The notes beneath the pieces were generated by a model. That model was not told the origin of the DNA and searched no databases. It saw only the letters and a list, made by a program, of their open reading frames with translations. The translations under genes were made by a program, and so were the position numbers. DNA of 64,000 bases from Cymodocea nodosa (Eukaryota; Streptophyta; Magnoliopsida; Alismatales; Cymodoceaceae), in the NCBI GenBank assembly GCA_036874045.1, contig CM072336.1:3926001-3990000 (forward strand), written 5' to 3'. Shown here in pieces: positions 47,701-59,700 of the stretch; position 1 is the stretch's first letter, and the number at the start of each line of letters is the position of its first letter.

Positions 47701-50700
47701 TAAAGGTGAAAAACTTGTTGGGTTATGGAATAACACTGTGACTTTTTAACTTGGACTCACATGAAACTCGTTAAGTTAACGATAAATCTACGACTTTTAA
47801 TTTGAGGTCACGTGAAATTAACTTAAGCATTTGAGTGTTAGTAGGGTACTTGGTGAGTTATGAAATTGCTATCTGTCTGAAAAGAAGATTTAAGAAAAAT
47901 CATGATAGAAAGTTAGAAAGATAAATATCTGAAGTTCAAAAGATTATTCAAAAACTTAATGCAATAAGTATCTGTCAAGGATGTAGAAGAAAGATAAGTA
48001 GCCAGTACATTAAAGATTTTTCAATAATTTTCTGGAAACTCATGATATTTAAGTATCCAATCTAGTTGATTTTCTCGGTGACTTAAGAAGTTATCTCACC
48101 AATAGTTGGATAGATTTTTCAATTGTTTGAGCAACGAAAACTTACTATTTTCGGGATTGCCAAGTTCAATAAGTACAATAGGTTTACAATTTTGAAGATG
48201 AGTTGAACATTGCAAATGAAAATTTTAAATAGGAACATATTGTAAGAGAAATATGAAGAAAGTCAGTACATAAAGAAAACATACACTCAAAAAATAAAGA
48301 ACATATTGAGAAAACTTCCATGTAGAAGTTACAATATTCAAGAAGATCAAAATTAGAATATTTATAAATCTCTTTATGCACTCAAAGTTTGATTCAACAA
48401 GAATTATTGGTTTGTAATTTCAACTTGAAAGTTATACTTTAATTATTGGTTTGTGATTTTGACTTGAAAATCTCATGTGCAATTGTTTTAGAGTTTCGAC
48501 CTGAAAGTTTATGATTGATTAATTTTGAATTTTGATATGAAAGCTTTGGATTGATTGGTTTTGGAACTTTGACATGAAAGTTCATTGATGTTAGTTCTTG
48601 TTTCGACTTGAAAATAAATGATTATAAGTCGTCAAACTTAGTGATACTCATGTCGAACTTGGAGGTGAATTAACCATTCATGGTGAACCATCTAAAATTT
48701 TCTGTGTTCGATTATTTATTTTCTATTGTATATGCTTACATTAATTCTACCATGATTATTGAATTTAAGTATCTTGCAAATTAAGTTAGAAAATAATTTA
48801 ATACTATACACTTCATCATTTACAATTTTCTAGTGAGCTATATAATCTTAACAATGTTTGAGGTTCTAGTTGTGTTGTGTTTGTCACTTGATATTAGTAT
48901 TATCTAGTATTTATTGATGACTATTCTAGAGTTTTATGAATTTACTTGTTAAAAGATTGTCAAAATATTTTATTTGTTGTTTAAAACTTTGTTGTTGAAA
49001 TCAAAATTCAATTCTTTATTATACTTAAGTGTTTATACACTATAATGCTTTAGAATTTATGAATTATAATTTTCAAAATTTTTGTGCTTCTTTTGAAAAT
49101 ATTCATTAGACTACTTGTTTTCACACTCCAACAAAATAGGATTGTTGAGCACAACCATTGACACGTTTTAGATATAACTCGTGCTTTGCTCATTGATGTG
49201 AAAGTTTGAAAATCTTTTTAGTTTGCTATTTTTATTGCTGCATACCTTGTTAATCATATGCCATCTAGCCCTCTTGATGGGAAAACTCTTCTTTGTTAGC
49301 TTTGTCTTGATAAAAACCTACTTGTTTACACTCCCTGTGTTTTTAAGTGTGTTGTATTTGTTCAGAATCTATTCTTTGGATTAGATAAACTAGCTATTCA
49401 AACATTAAAATGCGTTTTTGTGAGATATTCTAAGATTCAAAATGTTATTGATGCTATCATTCCTTGACCAAGAAATGTTTTGTCTTTATCGTTGTTACAT
49501 TTTTTTAGTCTCAATCCTATTTTTTAAATTCATCTAAAGTATCTACCGACCTTCCTCTTCTCCCTCATGTTCCTATCTTTGAGGATCCTTATTCTATAGA
49601 GGTGCCTTCTTGTGAGCTTGAGTGTAGTGTGGTTACTACGGATGGTTAGTATGGTCATGAGAAACCAATTCCTAAGGCAACAACTATTGCTCATCCATTA
49701 TAGGTATATTAGTGATGTCATCATTCTACATCTACTGCAATGACTAATCTAATTGTCTCTCTAGATGCAAATCCTCTCGTGACTACATTCATTAATAATT
49801 TACCTATTACTCTTCGCAAAGGTACTTGCACCTACTCTCAACATCTTATTTTTTATTTTGTCGTCTATGATCATTTTATGCACTTTTATTATACATTTGC
49901 TTTAGCTCTATCTTTTATAAGCCTCTACCTAGAACTTATTAGAAAGCATTACAACTACCATGTTGGAAAATAGTTATGAATGAAGAAGTAGATGCACTTT
50001 GTTTATGTGTCACCTAGAAGTTAGTCTTCTATTTTATTGGAACAAACACTGTCAACTGTAAGTGGGTCTTTATTGTCAAATGCATGCGTGATGGTTTTAT
50101 TGACAAATACAATGTTCAACTTATGGCCTACAGTTTCACTTAGACTTATAACATTGATTATGTTGAAATCTTTTCACCTATTGCATGTCTTAAATCTATT
50201 CTTATGATCCTTTTCATTGTAATTAATAATCATTGGCAACTTCATTAACTGGATGTTAAAAATGTCTTTCTTTTCATAGAGAGACCTTTCAAGTATGTTG
50301 TTTAGAGAGAGATTTAACTATGCAGGTTGAATAAGACTATTTATGATTTGAAATAGAGTCTAAGAATATGATTTGAGAAGTTTAGTTAGGTAATATTAAA
50401 TGGAGGTTTTCAACGATGTGTGGTGAATTATTCAATTTTTATGAAGCAAACGACTAGTGATTATGTTCTTTTAATAGTTTATGTGAATGACATCCTACTT
50501 ATAGGGAGCAATAACATAGTGATAGTTGAGACAAATGCATATATTCATACTCACTTAACTATAAAAGATATGGGCAAATTAGGATATTTTTTTGACATTG
50601 AGTTTACATATTTTAGTGGTAAGATGGTGTTGTCACAATGAAAGAATATTTTAGATTTGTTGATTGAAGTTAGTTGTCTCGGGTGTAAACCTAAGAGTAC

Positions 50701-53700
50701 TCCTATTGAGTAAAATCCTCCTTTTTAAAATAAAGACTTTCAGACGTTCAATAATCCAGAAAAATACTAATGATTGGTTGAGAAGCTTATACATTTTACT
50801 ATTGTTAGGTTAGACATAACCTACATTGTTAGCCTATTGAGTTTATGCATGAGCAAGTATATTGAATTGGAGCTTAATGTGTATTTAACCATCTTAAAGT
50901 CACACCTGGGAAGAGATTGATTTACAAAGCACATAGGCACTTTAGGATTGATGCTTTCTTAGATTTTGGTTATGTAGGTGACAAAGGAGGTAGAAAATTT
51001 ACTTGAGGATACTGTACTTATGTGGGAAAGAATTTGATCACATGGTGTAGCAAGAAGCAAAATGTTGTTTTTAGATCCAATACAAAGGTAGTGTATAGGT
51101 CTATGATAGAGATTGCATGTGAAATGATGTAGCTTTGATCTCTACTAAAAGAATTAAGCATACAAGTTCAAGAACCTATGTTTATGCATTGTGACATTCT
51201 GGCAGTGATATATATTACTCAAAATGAAATATTTTATAAACAAACTAAATATATTGAGATCGAATGTCATTACATTTGAGATTTAGTTGTGAAATGAATT
51301 ATTAGTACTCCTTCATTTGAGAATTTTATTGACATTCTTATTATGGGGTTGAGTCATAAGGTCTTTAATAGTCTTTGTAACAAGCTAAGAATGATAAATA
51401 TATAATGTTCAGCTTGAGGGAGAGTGTGACATGAGTAAGATATGTTAGTTATATAGGTTAGTAGAGTTGGGTAATTTGATATCCATTTATGGATCCATTT
51501 ACCCTTCTATATATACTTTGTATCCTCTCTTCTCTTTACTAATGCAACATAATCATTTGTGTTTAACCCTAATCTCAACCACAATATTATACAAATAATA
51601 TTAAATAAACTCAAGGATCTAGGGTTTTTAAAATCCTCTTTTCTTCTTTTACGTATTTGTTGTCCTAGTCCACTTATGGCTTGTGTAGGCTTCCTATAGT
51701 TTTTCTATTTTAATGTATTTCTAATTTGATTGCTGCCAAAAAAAGAGAATAATCTAGGTTTTTATAAAGCATGTCACCTCGAGATCAAGGATCATATATA
51801 AAGTCCTGTAGTGTTTAATTATGACAAATGAGTGTAATGAATGGAGGTAGATCAAATTTAGAGTTGGAAAAATGTACCATAATACTACATTTACTATGAT
51901 ATTTATAATTGATGGCAATCAGCGAATCCTGCTTAGTCACATGGCTTTATAGTGGTGGACATGTGAGCAACAGTTTAGTATTTGTATGGCTAGTTGGTGG
52001 TTACATTAACTTTACGCGCTATCCATATCATATAGGTGAAACTCCACATCACATGGCAAAATGGAGTCATCTCGCACATTTGGTGTGTTTGACCTAGTTG
52101 GCCTTTTTCAATTTGTCTCTTTAGGAGTTATTGGGAATTTACTATGCAAACAGGATAATTTGGGTGATTGTTTCAGTCAAGTTGGTCATGTCATAGAAAT
52201 GGAGAAAGTATGGGTTGTGTGAGTGACTTGCATGACCTAAGTGGCTAGTTAGTTTAGGTGGCTGGTTGGCATGAAGGCAACCCATTAGGATGGGCTGGTT
52301 TTGTTGGCTGCCTACACCAAGGTGCTCTGATTGGTTTCCTCACATCACTAATGAAGTCTCTTGTAAGAATAACATGTAATTTATCAAAAATGTTATAAGG
52401 AAAATAATAAAATATTATAAAGGCTATGAGCTAGGTCAAAATTTGCTAGTATCAACTAAATTCAATGAGAAGTGATTATGGCATGTGGGATTTATTTAGT
52501 GAAGAGAATCATAAAACTTTCAAAGAGGTAACGAAGCCATCTAGGACCGAGAAAGCTAAAACATGGATAAGAAGAAACACATGCATCATTTTTATCATTT
52601 GAATTTATAACACAATGATTGATTTGTCATTGAACAAGATAGATGATTGTTTAATGAAAGAAATATGAAGTTTCTTTTGTCTTATATGCCCTAATCAAGT
52701 GATGAACTTACTTCTTATGCTTAAGGAAAATTGGAATGTCTTACCTAGCTTTGTTGTAATGATTTCTCGACCACAAAAGGAAGAAAAAACATAGTGGAAA
52801 ATTTAATGCATATATCTCGATTGTTTGTCAAAATTCAACAGTTTATAATATCAATGATATTAGTTGGATTTCCCAATAGTTAATAAAAGCAACATAATGT
52901 TTATTTTTTGGTTGTGGAAAAGAAGAATTAGGAAAGAATGAAAATTTGTCATCAGCAAGAAAGGAGAGTACAATATATATAGAGAATGAGTAATGGAACC
53001 TTCGTGTAATCAAATATTCATTTGCCTATTTATTTAATGACCTGTATGATACTCTCACATTGGTCTATTAGCTTTTAAATCTAATCATTCACATTGTTAA
53101 TATGCATTATCTTTTTAAATTTATTGAGATAAAACTATATATTTTCATGTTTCAGCTCATGAAAATCTTTGCTCTGCCATTGACAAGATACCTGCCCTTT
53201 TTAACTATATTTTACAGATATTTGCATCGGATAGCTTCCTTGAGTTGACAGAGTATACACGTGAAGAAATTTTAGGTAGAAACTGCAGGTAATAAAAAAC
53301 TCATCCTTTAATTGTGCTACGGTAAATAATGATTCCTGATTTCTAGTTTTTATACATTTAGATGTCAATGATCTCCAGATCCCAGAGTCATCTCATCTTA
53401 TATTATGCATTTATTTTTCATGAGATGGTCCCTTTCCGAAAAACAGGAGTTCCAATTATCTCAAACAATTTTTTTTCAATAGTAAAATAGCAATGTGCTT
53501 CTTCAATCCAGCTTTGAGATATCATCCTGAAGTTAAATTTTTTTCTTCTAGCTATTCCTTGTTTGTAATTTTAATTGTACCAACCATGACATTTCTCATT
53601 TTGATTTATTTAAGGACAGAATCTCCTGCATTGACAATTAAATTTTGGAAGTTTCTGCTGATGTTCCAGGTTTCTTCAAGGCCCTGACACAGACCAGGAC

Positions 53701-56700
53701 ACTGTTTCAAAGATAAGAGATGCTATTATAGAGCAAAAGGAAATTACCGTCCAATTAATAAATTATACAAAAACTGGTGAGTTTTTTAATGACGTTTTAT
53801 TCAAATAACTTTACATGGCTTGTGTTTTTATACCTTTAAATCCTAATATAAATTGTTTAGAGAAGAAGAGAATGAAATGAGAATACTATGTTATGATAAA
53901 GAGTACAGGAAAACTATTCATAATTTACAAGTATCCTCTCACTTAACCTAGAAGTAACCTAATAAGGATTGACATAATGATAATTTTATTCTAGCACCCT
54001 CTCAAGATTGAGCATCTAAAATACATAGCTTGTAGTTTACTTTTACACAATGAAGACAAAAATTTAGAAAACAACTTTAAATGGCAATAGACATGCATAG
54101 GTAATGCCCAATCTATCGTGTTGGCCATACAACAATAGGTAAATGGCCAATCATGTTGTTGACCATAAGCATAAATCACAGTTAATCATGTTGACCTCTT
54201 TGATATGGTTATCATGGATCAGTTCCAACCCCTCTACTATCATATGTTGTGCCAGGTGGCCGGTCCAACTTATTCAACCAATGGACTACTTAATATTTTG
54301 TAATCTAACAGATGAGTGATGGCAAAGGATTGGTTTGTCCATGACAAACATGTCCAATAATTATCAATCACTTGTCCACTAGTGATTGGTTTGTCTCGAC
54401 CTACAATTATAAGTTTCCATTCAATTCACTAATTACTAGACATGAGGTAATCTCTTGTCAAACATTTTCTGCTTTGCCTATTAAACTTTATCTACACCAT
54501 TGATCCGCTCATCAAACTTAAACATTAGAGAATCCTTGATCTTCTCACACTAAGGGCTATCATTTGGTAGTTCCAGTGTTAACCATCACAGTTGGCTTTT
54601 TAATCATCTGACATCCAATCTCCAATCTATGTCAAACTCATTAGCTGCAAATCATCACCCGGTGAGTTTGAGAGAGGCACTCAAGATCACATATAAAAGG
54701 TAGATATGAGAAATATCCAATCATGTTGCCTTTACTCAACTATGATTTCAAATCTAAACTGATTGGTGAATCAATTTCCTTTTGGTTTTGGTTTTTTTGG
54801 TTGAACCATCATTTTAAAACCATGATTAAAGCAATGATAATGCTAGCATGACACCAACAATTTCAATATGTGAAAAATTGAATAGAAGAGTGTCATTATA
54901 TATTCGACTTGTTTTTTCAATGAACTGATGAGTTTTAACCTTTATAGTTTTCAATTTCCTTTTGGTTTAACCATCATTTTAAAACTGTGATTAAAGCAAT
55001 GACGATGCTAGCCTGACGCCAACAATTTCAATATGCGACAAAATGAAATACAAGAGTGTCATTATATGTTCGACCTGCTTTTTCAATGAACTGATGAGTT
55101 TCAACCTTTATGATTTGTTAGAGCAGTGTCTTAATAGTGGTTCATAGTCCCACACTGGAATTCTTATTAATTGTTCACCATATAACTTGTATTTATGTAG
55201 GCTTAGTAGTAGTCAATGGAATAAGATCTTTCTTTCTTTTTTTCACATAGTATTTGAGCATAGGTTCTTAAGAGAGGAAAAAGAGAAATGTAGCCGCAAG
55301 GTGGTGATGGTGGACCCCCAAGTGTTCATTCCCTATCTTTTCATCTCTTGCATTTCTCTCCCAATCACAAGTCATCTTCGTCCTTCAAATGTGTAGCTGG
55401 ATACCCTCCTTTTTCTTCTTTTTTGTGGCTAAAACCTTAGCCATTCAACCACCATGAACAATGCCAAAACTGACCATACTGGAGTCGATGATTGAGCATA
55501 GTCAGTTATCCCTGTTTTGGTCCTTATCTAGATCATCTTCCCTGTTTTGGTCATCTTCCAAGTCCAACTCCAGGATGTGATCTGGTTCTCTTTTTTTTGT
55601 AGTTCATTGTTGGGAAAAAATAAAGGTTAAGAAGGTGGACTGGTGAAGCTATGCATTTTCATCGTTGAGCTCCATTTCCATTTTCCTCTCTCGTTAATGA
55701 GTCAGTTTGTTACTACATTGGAAAAAGGGAGAAGACACTATGGAAGTGACAAGGTGGAAAGAGAAAAAAGGAAATTTAGAGACATGTAACTTGTGTTTTT
55801 GAAGGAAAGTCATGTAGCTTGTTAGATGTCTCTTTTTTGGAAAGTAAAAAGAAGAAATAAAGGTGAATAAGGAAATAAAAAGAGGAAAGGAAAGAGAAAA
55901 AAAGTTAACATGTGAATGGAAAAAATGAAAAAATGGAAAAAGGGAATGACACGTGGTGGTGGAAGAAGTCTTAAAGAAAACAAAAAATATCAACTTTTTC
56001 GTTTTGGATTAAAAAAGAAAAAGAAAAAGAAGAAAGGAAGATGGTAGAAAAGTAAAGTGTTCATGTTTTGCAGGAATGTAGTCATTGTACAAGTGTTGAA
56101 TATTTATTTTACTGTGTTGAATGCTGTTTGTCTTTGCTTATTATAAAGTCAACATGATTGACTTCTATTTATGTGTGATTGACGTGATTCATCATTGTTC
56201 ATGCATTTTGTCAACATGATTAGTTGTTGTTCATGTTTGTTTGTTGCTGCTTACATGTTAATTTTGCTACAACTACTGTTATGATTCTTTAGCCTATTGC
56301 AACTTTCTACTTCCATTTTTAGTTATTTTTATTTCTATTTCTATTTGTGTTTGATGTAAGTTGGATGCTCAAAATTGAGGAAGTTATTGTCTTATTGGTG
56401 ATAGTAGTCCTACATTGGAATTCTTGTAACTTGTCTCACTATGTAACATTTATTTATAGGGATCTAGTAATTTTCAATAGAATAAGATCTACTTTTCCTT
56501 GTTTTCACAACATTATAACTTATTATGCATATATGTTTTTAAAATTATGGTAACACCTCATAGAACATTAGAATGTACAACATAGTTGATCCATTAAATT
56601 AAAGCACATACATCTATAGAGAAACTAATTCTACAACCCAAAAAACAAACAAATCATCATCTTTGTCCTACATGACCTACAATTAGAAAGAAGCAACCAT

Positions 56701-59700
56701 AACGTAGAATTGATTTGTTTGATAGATTAAGTTTCATCAATTAAAAAAAGAAAGAAATTAATTTATATGAATAGTCGTATTGCGATTCAAGTGTCATTCA
56801 GTTGATTGGTTGAGTCATGGTCTATCCTGGTTCAAAGTGGTTCACTTTGGTTCAGTTCTTTCATTGATTTTATAGTAGATTCAACGATCATCTAGTTTCA
56901 ACTGCTTGAACTGATTGGTTCAGTTTTCCAAATCACTGGTAATCAATCACAATTATTTTCCATCTGCAGGTAGACCTGAACTATAGTAGTCAATCATGTT
57001 GGAAATAAGATAAGTAGGTTGCAACAATGACCAATCATATAACCCATGTCTCTTTTTTTTAATACATGATAGATGATGATGTTGCTGATACAGTGATACT
57101 AATAACTTATCTACTAACTATTGGGAGGAAGGGCATGTGGTCATTTGACCAGAACATCTACACATGCAATAATGACAAAGACATAGCTTTCCCTTATGTC
57201 TAGATCTTGTGGACTACAAGGAAGAAGATGGTGACAACTTGCATTGAGGCTAATGATGATGATGACATGGAATTCTTCTCTCACAATGCACATGGATATT
57301 TTCATTTTTTTTATCTTGACCTCCTGCAAATTGTAGACAAGGGGGGTAATGTACAGTGAGGAAGATGCTTGGGTTCCATCATCACAACTGCTAGATGGTG
57401 ATGATGATTAGACTTTCCTTTTCCCCCTAAATTTTAAGCTTTAGTACCATGTAAAGAAGTAGAGAATGAAATGTGAAAATTGTGTTATGATAAAGAGCAC
57501 AATCTCCTATATGTAGAACTATTACTTAATCTAAAAGTAACCTATTACTTAACCTGGAAATAATCCACCAAGGATCTACATGATGATCCATTTATTCTAA
57601 CAAACTTGATTCTTTTCTGAGCTAACAGGTGCCATTAAGAAAATTATTGTCAGATGCTAGTTACTTTAGGATGTAGATTTATTGAGAATTTTAATTTATA
57701 ATAAAATATCCCCTACTTGCTTGTGATATACAGGAAAGAAGTTCTGGAATTTATTTCACATGCAACCTTTGCATGACCAAAAGGTAAGACACTTATTACA
57801 TGTAAAAGGAATTCCCTTCAAATAAGTCTCCTCAAACTTTCATAAGACACTTTTTTTAATTAGGGTGAACTGCAATACTTCATTGGTGTGCAACTAGATG
57901 GAAGCGGTTATGTGGAACCCCTTCTAAATCGTATCTCAGAGAAGAAAGAATTTCAGAGTTCTAAGCTGGTATGGTTTTGTACTTTCCATTTCTTTTTGTA
58001 CTTGTCTAACAAATGCCAATCTGGATATAAATATCTGCTTACAAAATGCTTTTAACTAATGAAGAAATTAATTTTCACTGTCTTTTTGCTATATTTCTGA
58101 ATAGTGATCTCTACATTCTGATTAGGCCTAGCATAAGTCTTATTAGGATTTAGATTGCTTCTTAGTTTCTGATAATCTGTTTATTAGTTTGATAGACTAG
58201 CTCATTCAAATTATCTTGGATGACCATGAAATTTTTGGAGATATTATTTTAGTGCAAAAGTATTTCAGTTTATTCACCTGCTAAATGTAAATCAAAATAC
58301 ACAAAACTTCAACACCTTTTTGAACTGCCAAGAATATTGGGGGGTGAAAGCATTAATAACAATTGTATGCTGCTCCAAGGTGGTGTGCATTGGTCTTAAG
58401 AAGTTGTCAATAATGTATATGTAAACTTAATATTACAGGTATGAATTTATAAGTGCCTCCTGGAGATATATAATTTTCTGGAAGGTTAGAAGATCAAGTA
58501 TCATGACCCTGATTGAATGTGTAACTTGGAAATGAAAAAGATGTGTTTGCGAATTTCCACAAATATAATAGAGATAGTGACATAATATTAATATTTAGAA
58601 AAAAATTAAAACATGACAAAAAACTGATCCTATCGTAAAAAGGGCTGAGGTTATACTTTTTCTTATTTCTATTTTTTTTCAAATGAATACCGAACTTTTG
58701 ATAATGTTCATTGCCGAGAATGTTCTTTTTTCATGTAAAAGGTTCTGTAACTGAGGTTTTTGTTTAGGTTAGAGCTACTGCAATGGACATTGATGATGCT
58801 GTTCGGAAACTTCCTGATGCGAACTTGGTACTTTTATCCAAACTTTTTTTTGCTGCCAATTGATGCTTAATCATGATCCAGTTATTCATTTGTTTTTGTT
58901 AAAACATTTTCCTAAATCTGAATTTGTTTTTGTTAAAACATTTTCCTAAATCTGAAAAGTAAACAGTAGAGAACACTACTACGTCATACAATCTACCAAC
59001 ATATAAAATGCAGATATTTTTTGAAAGCATAGAGTAATCAGAAGAAAATCTTGTCCATTATTACTGCAATACTGCTAGAAAAAATCTAGTCCACAAAATC
59101 AGGGAACACAGATAAAATGAAATTGATTTTGAAATTTTAACATTGGGATTATCATGAAATTGAAATAGGTGGATCATATATACTAACTTTTTTACAATTA
59201 CTGCTTTATGAATTTATACATGAATATGTTGAACATATATAGATTTCCCCTTAAGGGATACATAAAAGGATCAAAACTCAAAAGATGATGGGAGGATAAC
59301 CTCATGTCAAAACTTGGATTGCCCCCCAATACAGGTCTACCATAGGAAGGTAGAATATGCGGATACATGAAAAAGAAAATGCACACAGATTAGTTGTGTT
59401 AGTCATCAAGAGTACGAGAAAAGCAGTTGAGATTAGGAAGACAGATTTCTGATATAAATTAGGGCCTAGATTGGTAATTATTCATTTTTTATCATCTATC
59501 TTCTGTTTTATAATACTAGAGAAATCAATGTTTACCTCCTTTGTATGATGTCCTTTCATTATTGTCGTTATTATTGTTATGTTTGAACTGATCGTGTTTG
59601 TATTTTTAAATGAGTAGAGACCAGAAGATCTATGGGAAATTCATTCACTTCCAGTTCATCCAAGGCCCCACAAAAAGTACAATGCTTTCTGGACTGCAAT

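Larger units (their letters stand above)
44958..51583 (+). mobile_element. Ty1-copia LTR retrotransposon, full length but inactive (PHOT2 intron)
   Basis: LTRs 44958-45113 and 51425-51583, about 85% alike by eye, flanked by ATATT on both sides (44953-44957, 51584-51588). The primer-binding site at 45114-45126 (TTGGTATTAGAGC) is complementary to initiator tRNA-Met; the polypurine tract TTGAGGGAGAG lies at 51414-51424. Internal order in the same strand: gag-like 45.3-46.6 kb; protease about 46750-46860 with [14 protein letters not shown] and IIGRGTI (DSG is changed to ELG); GAG-pre-integrase 47050-47330 (QLGKHYW, FDLI); integrase end 49110-49600 ([45 protein letters not shown]); reverse transcriptase 50040-50640 ([27 protein letters not shown] with YVDD changed to YVND); RNase H 51060-51400 ([21 protein letters not shown]). 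Integrase before RT defines copia. Many stops make it non-autonomous. Confidence 0.92.
53854..57602 (-). mobile_element. Small minus-strand LTR element with nested insertions (PHOT2 intron)
   Basis: Related ends lie at 53854-53996 and 57450-57602. They share GAGAATGAAATG, TTATGATAAAGAG, ACTTAACCT and TTTATTCTA. On the minus strand the copy at 57602-57450 begins TGTTAGAATAAATGG and ends CTTCTTTACA, followed by TGGTACTAAAGC, a changed copy of the tRNA-Met primer site TGGTATCAGAGC. Just before the copy at 53996 lies CTTGAGAGGG, a polypurine tract. No coding sequence is recognisable inside. It was probably a non-autonomous copia/TRIM-type element. No convincing target duplication was found. Confidence 0.62.
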
